Shown: positions 24,364 to 36,800 of the stretch, piece by piece
Numbering within the stretch: position 1 is the first letter of the stretch
How the letters are laid out: each line of letters starts with the position of its first letter
Assembly: GCA_036583965.1 (NCBI GenBank)
Contig: JAZBQD010000019.1
Coordinates: 19,821,085-19,885,084 of the forward strand
Direction of reading: 5' to 3'
DNA from: Prunella strophiata
Taxonomy: Eukaryota; Chordata; Aves; Passeriformes; Prunellidae
DNA: 64,000 nucleotides
Position numbers and translations under genes: made by a program
The notes under the pieces: generated by a model
Told to the model about the DNA's origin: nothing
The model's database searches: none
The model's input: the letters and a program-made list of their open reading frames with translations, nothing else

Positions 24364-24383
24364 AAAAAAAAAAAAAAAAAAAA
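24364..24383 (+). repeat. A20 homopolymer tract
   Basis: Twenty consecutive A, third in the group. There is no upstream AATAAA within 40 nt. Confidence 0.9.
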
Positions 24384-25606
24384 TCTTGTATGGTCTCTTT
24401 TCAGGAAAAAAATGTTGAAAGTAATCAGAGAGTGATGGTTTCTGTGCCATCCCTACCTGCCAAGAGAGACCACGAGAATAATTTCTTGTTAAACCAAAGG
24501 ATGCACTAATTGATACCAGCCCACAGCCAGATAGGCAAAGCATGGGACTGGCATGATTTGATCACTCTTTAGCCCAGAGTGAAACTGGATTTACAACTCT
24601 TCTCAGATTTCTCTTTCACTCTGAAAGTTGTCCCTAGTAATAATTATAAATTAAAATTTAAAAGTCATTAAAAGGAAAGAACTTAATTTCTGAAAAAAAA
24701 TCAGGATTTCAAAGACATTTCCTGTTCCAGTCAAATGAAAGTCAAAATAGGGAGAATATGGATCAAATATTGCTATTTGTAATGTCAGGAAAAGATTGAA
24801 CAGTTTAAAAGATGTTTGTCATCAGTCAGCTAAGTTACAGTAGTTTTTACTATTAGTGTTTTCCTATATCAAATTTTGATTTCATTAAAAATATTTCCTT
24901 GTTTACTTAGCTGCTTATATTAATATCATTCTTCCAAGAATCCCAAAGTAATATAATAATTTGGTAAGTACCCTGCTTTTTGCGGGGGTTTTGTGGTTGT
25001 TTGGGGTTTTTTGGGTTTTTTGGAGATTGCAATATAAGAAAGTGACTAAGATCTCGTAGAAAAGTCTGCGACCAAGATTAGGAGAAAATCTGAATTTCCT
25101 GTGAGCCAGTCCTGGTAGACTCAGCCAGTGATTATAATTCTGAAACAGAAAATAAAATGAGTACTGGATCTCAAACAAAATTCCTTTCCTCAGTATTAAA
25201 TAGGAAGGAAGTCCAGGCTCCTCTGGGTGTAGACAGAATGGGCTTTTTACTACTGAAACAGAATTGTGTTAGACAGTAGATTCTTTCCAACATGATGTAT
25301 GCAGAACTCTGCCAGTTAAAGAAAGTATTTTCTTACTTCCAAGTTGGTGTCATAGTTACTATTTTTTCTTCAACAAATAAGAAGTAAAATGCTCGAATTG
25401 TCATTTCCCATTGTATACGTCCTCAGGCATATGATTGCCTCTTTCAACTAGAGAACCTGGAAGTTCTTTCAAAAATACATTTAACTCACAGGCTGAAATC
25501 AAAAGGTAAAAAGAAATCTCCACACCTTTCACCACAGAATTTAAAAAATATCATCTTCTCTTGATAAAAAAAAATGGAGCTTTAGAATTGAATGAGGCAT
25601 TGAATG
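24384..25606. other. Unassigned AT-rich DNA with a G/T-rich tract at 24983-25024
   Basis: The G/T tract mixes GGGGTTTT and GGGTTTTTT blocks. Similar tracts occur at 25656-25703 and 53343-53399. The rest is unique AT-rich sequence. Confidence 0.5.
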
Positions 25607-25785
25607 TTCTCTCTCTCTCTATCTCTGCCCCCCTCCCTCTGCCCTCCCCTCTTTTGTTGTTTGGTTGTTTGGGGTTTTTTTGGGTTTGTTTTTTAGGTTT
25701 TTTTCATACTTAGAAAGATCCCATAAGTAAAAAATGGAGGGGGAAAAAAGATAAAATAAAAATAAAATAAAATAAAAATGTTTAA
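25607..25785. repeat. Compound simple-sequence region
   Basis: A CT-rich run (about 25607-25653, mostly CTCTCT and CCCTCC blocks) is followed by a G/T-rich run (25655-25703, TTTGG, GGGGTTTTTTT) and an (ATAAA)n-like run at 25751-25778. The 61-codon minus-strand frame here is low-complexity. Confidence 0.85.
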
Positions 25786-27734
25786 AAGGCATTTTTAGTG
25801 ACAAATAACAAGATGAAGTGTTGCATCAACTTTGTGATTTTTTGAATACTGTCTCTTTCTAGGTTTTTGTTGGATAAAGAATAGCTTTCATTTGTGAGAT
25901 AAAAAGGACAAATACATCTTGAGCTGTATTTCCCTGCAGCTTATATATTTTCATATACTGGTGTAATTTGGAACTACAATCTAGTCATAATTCAGTTCCT
26001 GTCTTTAGTAAAAGCATGTGCTTCTAATTTGCAATCAATTTCTGTGCTTGACACATGGAAATAATGAATATCCTCATCTACAGCTGGAGACAAAGGGAGA
26101 AAGGATTGTGCAGCACTCTGTGAGCTGGAATGTCTGGGTGTTTCCTTCTTCCAGGCTTTGGAGCCTCAGCATCCAAATCATGCTAATATTGTACTATAAT
26201 CATTGTATGAATAAAGATTCTCAGTTTAAAGTTTTCTCTTATCTCCTTTGAACAGACAACTTGAATAATTGCATAAACATGAGTGAGAATTTGATGGCAC
26301 CAGTTGATCATGTAGGATCTGACATTGTGTAAAGTACAAAATGTCATGCAGCTTCCAAAAGCAGGTATTTGTGGACATATTCATCTCTAAATGTGCTTCA
26401 TAGCTGCTATTATCTTTCTTATGGTTGTCTTTTACTGAACAAAAACTCGAAAAAGAAACAATATCTGGGAACAATAATTGTCAAAAATAAATATGTTGTT
26501 TTAAATTGCATTCCTTTCAAGAAGCCTCATGTCTGATTTTCAAGGCATAGCTGTAAAACTAACTTCCCAGTGTGCAGAGATTTTGGTGAAGGTTTTCTCT
26601 GCTAAGCCACTGAATTTAAGAAGACTACATTACAGTGCATCATAAAGAAGTCATCTTAAGTTTGTGCTCCACTCCTTTATTTTAGATGGCATGAGACCTG
26701 TTTATGTATTTACCATGGCTTTTTAATGTTTTATTTTATTGTGATAATGGCTGCGATCTCCAGACATGACCAGGATCCCCCTTCTGTTAAGTGAAGTATA
26801 AACAGAATTATGAGCCTTCCTTTAGAGAAGTATATCAAGTAAGGAGGAAACAGATTAACAGAGCACAATGCAGTTGAAACAATTCTATACTAGAAATGTC
26901 TACCAACAGAATACCCTCTGTAGCTCAAGAAAAAGAGGATCTGTTTTCTCATTTGCAGCTGTGAAGGTCTAAATAGCTGTGGAAGAGGGGGAAGACAAAG
27001 ATGGCATTTCTGGATCATTTTACCTGTCACTAATGACATCACTGCTAGGTTGGAACATGGAACCTGCTTGATAGCAGCATCAGATTATAGGAATGGAAAA
27101 GGGAAGTGCTGCAGGGAACGGGCACAGCAAAAACACTTGAATAAAAAGATCTGCAGCTATCGCCACTAAAATCTGGCCAGCTCACTACAGCTGACATCTC
27201 TGCACTTGTGGCTTTAGGATTTCCTCTAATCACCACACTAATACAATAATAGTAGATACTTAATGCTACACATCAAGAATTTTCTGTAGTCAAAGAATTG
27301 GTCAATAGCAAGGGTATTTAAAGGAATACTTCACAGCTGGTACAAATCAGTGATGGTTTAGACTTCCACTAAGGTTTTAAACTGTAATGAATATTAAAAA
27401 AAGTTTTGTAAGAAGAATCCTTAGGCCTTTCTGAATCATTTTTCCTACTGTGACATAAATAATCTTATGGTTATTCCCCCTAAGAAATATGTACAGATTA
27501 ATTATGCAAAAGCTTACAAATGCAATTTTTTTTCTTAATAAGCATGGTTACTAGCTGGGCCTGAATTGTATGGGAAATAATTAATAGTCATAGAAGTCAC
27601 TTCCAACAAAAGCCTGATGAAAGAGAGGTGGCATAACTGCTCATAAAGGTGATGCATTGTAATATTAATCAAGAAAATAGATGCCATATAAAAGCAAAAG
27701 GTCAGCTACTGTGAAATGTAGGGAAAAAGAGTAC
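25786..27734. other. Unique AT-rich DNA, no feature recognised
   Basis: No repeat family is recognised. Frames of 77-82 codons at 26018-26474 and 63 codons at 27045-27236 have no motif. Confidence 0.5.
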
Positions 27735-28323
27735 ATCACAGAATCATAGACTATCTTAAGTTGGAACAGGTTCACAAGGGATAATTGATGTGCCTGAGAC
27801 CTTTGTGCAAATGCTTCTCAAACTCTGTCAGGTTTAGGGTTATAACTGCTTCCCTGGAAGGCTGTTCCAATGTCCAACCACCCTCTGGGTGAAGAACCAT
27901 GTCCTGACATGTAATTTAAATCTCCCCTGTAACAGCTTCATGCCATTCCCTCAAGTCCTGTCACTGGTCACCACAGAGAAGGAATGGGTGCCTGTCCCAC
28001 CACTTCCCCTCATGAGACTCCTCCAGGATGAACAAGTGACCTCAGCTACTCCTCATATGATTTCTCCTCCAGACCCTTCGTCATCTTTGTAGCTCTCCTT
28101 TTGATGCTTTCTAATAGCTTAGAATCCTTCTTATATTGCAGTGCCCAAAACAGCACACAGAACTTGAGATGAAGCTTCTTCAGCACAGAGTAGAGCAGGA
28201 CAATCCTCTCCTTCAGCTGGCTCATAATGCTGTGCCTGATGCACCCCAGGATATAAATTTCCCTTTTGGCTGTCACAGCACTGTGCTGTCTCTTATTCAA
28301 CCTGCCATCGACCAGGATATAGG
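27735..28323 (-). repeat. CR1 LINE, 5'-truncated
   Basis: The CR1 3' terminus is at the left (ATCACAGAATCATAGACTAT, then TTGGAACAGGTTCACAAGGG). CR1 landmarks follow in order on the minus strand: GGCTGTTCCAATGTCCAACC, CTCCCCTGTAACAGCTTC, CAAGTCCTGTCACTGGTCAC and GAAGCTTCTTCAGCACAGAG. A minus-strand frame at 28046-28300 keeps reverse-transcriptase C-terminal blocks ('GCIRHSI', 'KDSKLLESIKRRATKM', 'GLEEKSYEE'). The element ends where the LTR begins, so its true 5' limit may lie beyond the LTR. The diverged letters indicate a subfamily different from the 50839 copy. Confidence 0.9.
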
Positions 28324-28900
28324 CATGCTGCTTTCAGCTGGGGGAAGAGCTAATTTTCTCCACAGTGGCTGGTATGGGGCTGTGTTTGGGATTTGTGCTG
28401 TGCACAAGATTGATAGTAGAGAGATGTTTTTCTTATTGCTGAGCAGGGCTTACACACAGCTAAGGCCTTTTCTGCTTTTTGTACTGCCCTGCTGGTGAGG
28501 AAGTTGGGGTTGCCTGGGAGGTTGGGAGTAGACAGAGCCAGGACAGGTGACCCAAATTTATCAAAGGGATATTCCAGACCATATGACATAATTCTCAGTA
28601 TAGAAAGTGTGGGGAAGAAGAAGGAAGGGGGGAACATTTGAAGTCTTGTCTTGACTTGTCTTCCCACGTCACTGTTGCCTGTAATGGTAACATGCCAGGC
28701 AAGGGAAGCAGTGAATTAATTCCTTGTTTTGCCTTGCTTGTGTGTGTTTTTACCTTCCCTATTGAACTGTTTTTATCTCAGCTCATGGGCTTTATAATTT
28801 CTACCCTTCCAGTTATCTCTTCAATTTCTCTGCTGGGGGAGTGAGTGAGAGAGCAGCTGCCTGGGGCTTGGCTGCTGGCTGGGGTTAAACCACAGCAACA
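28324..28900 (+). mobile_element. Solo LTR of an avian endogenous retrovirus
   Basis: This plus-strand stretch has the layout of a common bird LTR. The U3 contains TGGCTGGTATGGGGCTGTG, CCATATGACATAATTCTCAG and a degenerate TATA box TATAGAAAG (28599-28607). R/U5 contains a poly(A)-signal-like CTATTGAACTG (28759-28769), and the end reads GGCTGGGGTTAAACCACAGC. The last bases are CA. The first two bases are also CA where TG is expected, so the 5' tip may be mutated. A 7-bp direct repeat ATATAGG sits directly outside both ends (28317-28323 and 28901-28907), a candidate target-site duplication. No internal retroviral genes are present, so it is a solo LTR formed by recombination between two LTRs. 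It abuts or interrupts the CR1 on its left. Confidence 0.87.
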
Positions 28901-29073
28901 ATATAGGAGGTGAGCATTTAAGACACTTTAACTGTACATTACCTTTCAAGTAAGAGGTTCCTGAAAGGATTTACAAAAAGCATGATCGGTATTACTAAAA
29001 TTAGTCAGAATTTGGGTCCTCTTTTTCTTCAAAAGACAAAAAATTCTGCCAATAGCTAGGGCAATATTAACAA

Positions 29074-29100
29074 TTTGAGTCTCAAGAAATGAGACTCAAA
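29074..29100. other. Perfect 10-bp inverted repeat
   Basis: TTTGAGTCTC (29074-29083) pairs with GAGACTCAAA (29091-29100) around the 7-nt loop AAGAAAT. The stem is less AT-rich than most here, so chance is less likely, but it is too short for a typical microRNA precursor. Confidence 0.8.
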
Positions 29101-31471
29101 GAGAATTTAGAATGTGATTTAATACTCTCAATCACAGATTTGCAGCCATTGCTGTCTAACTATTCAGAGGATAGGAGAAATGTTAATTTCTTCCACCTTT
29201 CTCATTCAGATAGGTTACAAAGATAACTTACAATATTTGAACACTGGGAAGATATCTTCAGTACTAGTTAGGCAATGGTTCAAGATTAAAAAAATCAAAC
29301 CTTAACGTTATCAGCTACTTCTGTCAGCTATGTCAGCTGTATTTCTTAGTCACAATATCTTGAAGTTTACAGACTTCATTTTGAAAAGTAAACATTGAAA
29401 AAACCTATTTCATCGTGGCTTCATGCATTGCCTCCTCTTTTCTCCTCTGCCTTAGACTTTCCATTCTCCACATGCCTATTCTAAATCCTCCTCTCAGTTT
29501 CTATGTCTGAATCTGCATTTTGCTTGGTGCTTCTACACTCTTCCTGTTCATCCCACTGTCTCATATTTCCCTGGACTAATCTCCTATCTGTTATCTCATG
29601 TCCCTTCACAACAAATCCCATTTCATTATTAAGACACTTTCATCCATCTTCTTCTTGGCATACCCACTCCAAGCAATTTCTACCTCATGCATTCTCTGTC
29701 AGTCATGAATTTTGAAGGTGACTTCAATACTCCAAATGGAAATGTTTGAGATTGCTTCAGCAATGCCAGCCAATGGGGAAATATTCCCTTGACTGTGGAA
29801 GATTGGTGAAAAACCCTCATTGTTCTTCAATATTAACTTTCAATCTCAAAAAATGCTTGAAACATATTAGCAGATTTTTTCTTTATTTATCTCCCAGTGT
29901 TTCTCTATTTATTTACTTATTTACTGGCATCAAGTAATTTCACCTAACCTTCAGGGATTTTTGTTTGCTATCATTTCAGAGGTGGGGAAAGAAAGACAAG
30001 TTTAAAAATGCATATGTTGTCCTTATTGTGCTGTAACTAGATTGGCATGGTACCAGTGATGTTTGAATTTCTCTCTTAGGAAGACTAAGATAGTTCAAGC
30101 AGCTGCACTGAAATTGCATTGAAAATGGATACTTTGCAAATTCTCCCCATAAATGAAAGTTTAAATTACAAAAAGGCGTCTGACCGGTTATCTCTTAGTA
30201 AAGTGCTTTACAATTTGCATATAAACTTCATTTATTTTTCTAATTACCCAGAGTAAGATGCATTCATTTTGGATTTGATTACAAGCAGTCGTGCCAAACA
30301 CCTGTGACTACCACAAATTCTAATTTGTTATTTATTTACTTCAAAGCAATCTTATCATCTAAATGATTCAAAGCATCAAAGACCTTAATTATTGATAGTC
30401 AGTTTGAAGGGTTACTCTTTCCATGTCCTTGGGCTGAAGGCACTTCTCTGTTTTCTTCTCCTCAAGTACACACTTAGCTGAGCAGAAGGACATATGATTG
30501 TGCTATGAAGTGTTTTAGAAATCACATTCTTATGTAACTGCAACTAGATTTAGACAATACCAGAGAGTCAAGACTGACAACTACAATCTGGAATCTACTA
30601 AAGGAACAACAACAAAAAAATTAGTCTCCTTTTTACCTTGAAAAAAATTGCATGTATATCACGTGTACTGTGCAAGTTCGATCTGTCTCCACAACACTAA
30701 TGTTTTGTAAATATCTTTCATTTATTCTAGACAGAAATACACCAAATTTACACTATTGCAATAAATATGCACACGGTGTGTCCTGTCATGATGAATTTTA
30801 TTTACTTTCTTACAATTTAATTAAAACATATAAGTGGTTAAAAAAATGCTTATGCAAGTCAGAAAGGAAAGGATGAAAAGGTCCTCAATACAAAGAGGAC
30901 ACTTAGCTAATATGCATGTTTTAGGGTGCCTAGTCCTAGCTCATGCACATGCTTGGGTATCACAATGCAAACCTTCAGACACAGATTCTCATTTGCCTCT
31001 GTCTGCAAAGCATGTATTTTTCAGAGTCTTGGACCATCATAGCTACTATACTCTCATAGTGCCTTGAAGTTGTGGTATATTAGATCAATTTCTAGGAGCT
31101 GAGGGTACTCAGAGCTTCCAATAATTTAGATAATTTTTAATCACTCCATCCTCCATTAGCTTCTACAATATTTTACCTTAAACACTTAAGGCCTTTAAAT
31201 ATAAGGGTCATATTACTCCAGAAGCATTCATAAAATTGATCATGAAGCCTACAGAATGCATAGTTTGATGTCTAAGTTCTTTACCTGTATCCTTTTACTT
31301 TTAAACAAGTACCTTAAGCTATATTTCAGCTATGGATTTCTCAGGGTACAAGGAAACAGGACACAGTTTTCACTGTTCTTGAAATATATTCATAGATTGT
31401 CCTGCAATCTGTCTGCCAGTACTTCCTTACCCTGGTGTCTTTCCTTTTAGACTGGCCTGGCACCCACTGGT

Positions 31472-31879
31472 TCATAAAACCCAGGCTGCCTTGTTTTGAC
31501 TGCATGCCATACTATACACACCACACTCGGTCCGGTGTTGTGTGATGTACAAGATCTGTGGAGAATCCTGTTCCACAGGAATCAAGGACTGAATTAAGGA
31601 GGATATGCACAGTAGCCAATACAAGGCAAATGCATGGATGCAGTACATATAAAGTCCATGTGGATATACATATGAACCCATGAGGTAGGTTAGACCTGTG
31701 GCTGTATAAACCATACCAGTTCCACTGGCTGAGGAGTGAGGTGAGGTTGTGAATGGATTATGTGTGCCCCAGCCATACTGTGGTACATCTTCAGAATCTG
31801 GTCTCCTGTAAGTGCAATGCTGATGTTTTAATAAACTGATTAAATATTCCTCAAATGACTTGTTAAGCCCTGAATTCAA
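31472..31879 (-). other. Unassigned 135-codon open frame, doubtful coding
   Basis: This is one of the longer frames outside repeats. The predicted product has a Pro/Ser/Thr/Gly-rich middle (HNPFTTSPHSSASGTGMVYT) and a hydrophobic segment (IHAFALYWLLCISSLIQSLI) that could span a membrane. I do not recognise a family. No convincing start context, splice sites or promoter are seen, and the chance of one such frame in 64 kb is not negligible. It could be a decayed exon or simply non-coding. Confidence 0.15.
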
Positions 31880-32693
31880 GATTCACCTTCTGTAATATGA
31901 TATGACAGTGGAAACTTTTTCATATCTAGAGTTCCATGGTTTTTGTTTTCCTATCTTTTTACTCATAATGTCATTATTTTCTACAAAAGAACCATCTGTT
32001 CTGGTCTTGGAAACTTCAAGAAAAGTCTCAAGAATTCCATTGCACAAAATAATATGCAATACCTTAAGTATCTTAATACTGTTTGCATATTTTCAATTAC
32101 AATAATCTTTCTGGAAATGAAAAAAGATTTTAAGTACATAATCTGTGCATGCTCTCAGCATTAATAGGAAGAGACTAAAAATTAGTCAGAAACAGTAATG
32201 CACTTAATTGTTCTACTAATTCTTGACCTTCTAGGTAGCACCCTCTCTGGATGGTTACATTTGATATGTCCTGCAATGGTAAAGAGAATATGGTAACCAT
32301 AATTATGTGGTAATCCCATGGGAAGATATAGATGCTTTTATTAAACCATGGCTTTTTTTTTTATTTATGAGAGATTCAAACCATGAGTTTGAATATCTCA
32401 TAAATAATGAAACACAGCAGCACACAAATTGTGAGTTCAAGGTGCAAACTGTGTTATAAAATTGTGCTTGCTATTGTCAGGGCTTAATCAGAAGCAATAC
32501 ATGAAATACAGGAGAGAATACTTGAATATTCAAGCTAAATTAAGACTGAATAGAGGCCTATATGAGCCAGGATAATTAACATTACTGTAAGATTCTAAAA
32601 TAAAGAGGGAAATAAAATTTTTGTTTAGCCAACAAAACATGATTTTGCAATTCTATTATAAATCCATAAAAAAGAGCTTTTCAAGAGTATATA

Positions 32694-32743
32694 AATACAT
32701 ATGTATATAATTGTGTGTGTGTATATATATATATATATAATAT
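32694..32743. repeat. Compound (TG)n(TA)n microsatellite
   Basis: A (TG)5 run is followed by a (TA)n run of about nine units, flanked by further ATAT-type sequence. Confidence 0.92.
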
Positions 32744-33862
32744 CTTTTAAGAAATGATCTCTCCAACATATTGAAATACACAAATCTGTAAGCTTCAGCT
32801 GAGGAAAAGAGAATTGACTACTCAGGTTTCCCTGCTGAAGTTAACATGCATAAGCAAACAGCACACATAATGAAAAGCATATTAGATTCTTAAATCATTT
32901 TCATCTTAGCAACCTAATGTGTTATTGTTAACTGAGGGAAATAAAATTATTTAACTCCACTACTTTCCATGTCTTTAAAACACTACTTAATTGGATTTTC
33001 TAGGTAATTGGTAAAATGATAGTTCCACTCTCTCTCTTTCTTTCTCCCATTTTCCCATCTATGACTTTTCAATTACTGCACAGGTACTGATTTGACTGAA
33101 ATTAAACATCTGATGCAAAGCTCTCTGAAGTCAGCATAAAGGTATCCACTATCTTTAGTGACACTTGGATCAAACTCTAAGTAAGCTGCTTAAAATTTCT
33201 ACCTTTCCAGCTGATCCATGCAAGCAAAAAAATTGTTGGATGGCCAGTGGTCAAGATTTCCATCCAATATGAAAGTCGTTTTCTTAATTAACCTCTATAG
33301 TCTTTGCTACTTGACTTTTTGAATTATTAGTATTATTTCACTTTGTGACTAGCTAGTTTTAAGTCTTTATGTATTGCCAATATTACTTACAGGGCTTTCA
33401 TTTATGGTAGTGCTCAGCATGGCCAAGAGGAATTGTACTACATGAATACAAACTCCAGTACACCACCTTTCCTCTGTTGCAAAATTTACCATGAAATTGA
33501 GTCTTCTTGCTTCTACTGAATCATCATTGCATCATCAGTGACCTTCCAGTCTGATCAGCATTATCCAAATCCACCTTGAAATACCTTTTTGAAGAGAGAC
33601 ATGGATTATCTAAGAAAATGCAAACTAGTAGACTGATACTTGGACACCTTGCATTAATTCAGAGTGCAGAGAAAAAAATATTCCGTACTTAGTTTGCTTC
33701 CAGGGGACTAAGGAATGGTTTACAGTGGAAGATGTGACATAATGGTCACTTTCACCAGTCCAGCTCTGAAAGGGAGAGGAGTTTGATTGGGGAGGGTCCC
33801 AAGTGAGGCAGCACCCTTTTTCCTAGTGAGACTTGGTAGTCTCATTGCAGTGTTATTCTACT
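32744..33862. other. Unique AT-rich DNA, no feature recognised
   Basis: No repeat family, frame or motif is recognised. Confidence 0.5.

Positions 33863-33889
<27 letters not shown>
33863..33889 (+). repeat. A27 homopolymer tract
   Basis: Twenty-seven consecutive A, the longest single homopolymer in the window. No AATAAA lies close upstream, so a retrocopy origin is not supported. Confidence 0.92.
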
Positions 33890-33894
<5 letters not shown>

Positions 33895-36800
33895 TTTTGT
33901 TTTTAATGATCATGTATCAGTCGATTGTGGACCACAGAGAGGACAGCACAAGCCATGCTAAGTGTCACTGTATCGAGGTTCCTCTAGAGGCAGATTCTAC
34001 ATTCACCCAGTCACTTGAGAAAACACTTTAAGATACAGCAGCATTCAGGAAAAAAGCTCTGTCAGAACACAGCCCTCCAAGCAGAACAGTCAATGTAGTG
34101 GTGTCAATTGCATCCTTTTTCTATCCCAATAGGGAAAAAAAAAGAGAAAGAGTTCACTGTCAGTACGTAAACTGAGTGAGGAGGTAAGGAGACCAATCTT
34201 TAGCCTGCAGTAACAGCCCACAGACTCTCCATTTCATCTTGTAAAGCATGAGTGGTAAAATAGTTCTGAAAGGAGCTGTGAATGGCAGAGAAATGGTTTG
34301 CCACTACTGTTATGTTTGCAGTGGCTTGCACATGATCTGCCACAAGTCCACCCACAGTCATTCTACAATCAATGAAATGCTTTATTTATGCTCAGAGCTG
34401 TCACTTGGTAGTGGTAAATTCCTATTGTGTGCCTCAGAACACACACAACATGTACATGATGTGGCACTCAATTAAGTACAGATATCAATCAAAGGACAGA
34501 ATGAAGATCTCTTTGTCAGCTCCATTGCTCTCTGCCCTAGATAGAGCCCTTTCATTAAAGCTGTTTACTGTATTTGTGCTCATTCTGCATATCCTTTGGG
34601 CTGCTTTTGTAGCCAGAAACAAAAACAGCAAGAGGAGAGCCTACACATTTCATGGTCCAATATATGCCTGAAATGTGAACATTTTTCAGGTTCTTTTAGT
34701 TCCCAGAATTTTTTACAAAATACTTGAAAGCAGCAAGGGTTTTCAGCACTCTGGCTTAGAGTGAACACAAGTTCCTTTTCTCATCCCTTCCACTCCTACC
34801 TCAGGTCTTTGTTTGTGGGCTCAGCAGGGAGGCCAACAACTGGTAGGTTTACCTGATAACAAGTGGGTACTATGAGGAAAAGTTGCTCTCCAAGAGCATC
34901 TCTAGTCAGCCTCTATGAGGATTTCAGTCTGTACCACCAGTGCAATAATCTTCAGCCCAGTTCTTTTCACAAAAACTTTTGTGGGAACTATGCTGCTTTT
35001 GCTCTTCACAGTTTCTGGTTTGGCAATTGCAGAGGATTAACATCAGTGCTGTGCTGCGTTCAAGCAGCCATGAAACGCTCCTTGGGATGTGAAGTATCGT
35101 GCAGGCAGCTGGGCACACAGTGATGGCAAGATGTAACTTGCACAACATGACACAGTTCAAACACAGAAATTAGGTTTTAATTTGCTGCAAAATTTAACAC
35201 TATTAAACAGGGATTAACACTGAGGCAATTAAAGCTCAATTGGAAAAGCTCTTGCCTATGAGGTGGGAAGGGATGAATTAACTTTAGGCAAACACCAGGA
35301 AGCTTTGAGAGCATAAAGGAAATGGAGCATGGGAGTGAACATACAGGTGCAAAATCTCTTCCTGCATTGGTAAACCATCTCGACTACACTAGCCTCAGGG
35401 AAATATTTTGGAAATCATTCCACACAAATACAGCAATACTGAAATTCTGCTAACTCAAGAGATGGAAGCAAAGGACCAATGTTTTGATACTAAAGCTGGG
35501 TCTTGAGAGATTCTCCTCCTTCTCCTAAAAGACCATTTACAAGCAATACTAACAAAATAGTTTTACAAAGGTTTAGATTTTTATCTGAAGGACTACTTTC
35601 AATAACCTACCCATACATACCTCTATTCATCTAGTAGTATTCTTGTGAGAAAGTATTTAAACATTTTTGTTCAGCTACCATTATTTAAACCCCCTGTGTT
35701 TTGCTCCTTAATATCTACCTTAACTTGTGCATTCTCTTGTCCTTTCTTTGCACTTTTGTCCCTCTATTTTCTGCCAGCTTCCATTCCTTGCCACAATTTT
35801 TAATGTTTTGCACTAACTATAGATTTTTCTTCTCCTTCTTTTTGTATCATGTTCTTACTCATTTCCTAATCTTTTAAATGTAGGTGATGATTCTATAGCA
35901 AAGCAACAAAAGGCTTGCATCTTTGGTCTGCAATTTCTTTACTACGGGTTTCTTTAATTTATTAAATTTTTGTCTGTGGGAAGATTATTCCATATGGTTA
36001 TGGCAACTATTCTAAATGTTCTTGCAGGTAATCAGGTCTACTCTCCTCTGGTGGAGCTTTCATATGCTAGCCCATCAGTAAGCAATCTACTTGTAACCTT
36101 ATTTGCAGTCTGTGGGGGGGAAAGAAATAAGAGATCCAGAGGAATACTACCAACAAATATTAGGCCTCTAAAAGAGCAGAGAGGTCATCTTATGCTTGTT
36201 CTGTGGTCAGAGGAGAGAGAGACCTCCACACAACACTGTCAAAGATCTCAATTTACAAAGTCAAAGAAAATGCCCAAGAGCACTATCAGCTGACTCAACT
36301 GCAATCAATTTAGCAATGTCTAAAAACTGGACCAGACACTACTCATTTTTATATTATTTTTTCTGTCTCCTTTGGCCCAAAAATATGGCTGTAGTTTATT
36401 TGTTTTATCTTAAGGGATGTTATTGACTTCTTTTCTAGCCTAGTACCCAACACTGCTTCTTCCAAGACAATTTGCATAGCTGATCTAGTTCTTCCATAGT
36501 CATTTTTACTGATGGGATACAAATACATTACAGAAAGCAGCAAAGGAGAATCCTAGGAAGAAAGGAAGATCTCACTGCAAAATGAAAAACAAAAAAACCT
36601 TGAAAAATTTAAAGCACTCTTCAGGACTGTGCTTTTACTGAGGGTCACTGAAAGGAGGATGGGTAAGCAGGGGAAGAGTTCAAGGCCCATGGGCTCTGCA
36701 TTATTGAAGGAATAAAATTTCAGTAAAAGAACAAAATGTAGTGAACTGGGAGGCAGGACCAAGTCTCCACTGCAAATGAAAGAAGTGCAGAAGTAGCTTG

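Larger units (their letters stand above)
28901..32693. other. Unique AT-rich DNA with one small hairpin and one long frame
   Basis: No repeat family is recognised. The C/T-rich block at 29405-29700 has a 70-codon plus-strand frame without motif. The section 30160-30420 has a homeobox-site-like texture (ATTTGCATATAAA, TTCTAATTACCC) and could be a conserved non-coding element, but comparison with other birds is needed. Confidence 0.45.

Noticed and set aside
30670..30690. GTTCGATCTG, a B-box-like string
   Set aside because: No cloverleaf can be drawn around it and no A box; not a tRNA gene.
35970..36293. 107-codon plus-strand frame
   Set aside because: No motif, no splice signals, length within chance for 64 kb of AT-rich DNA.
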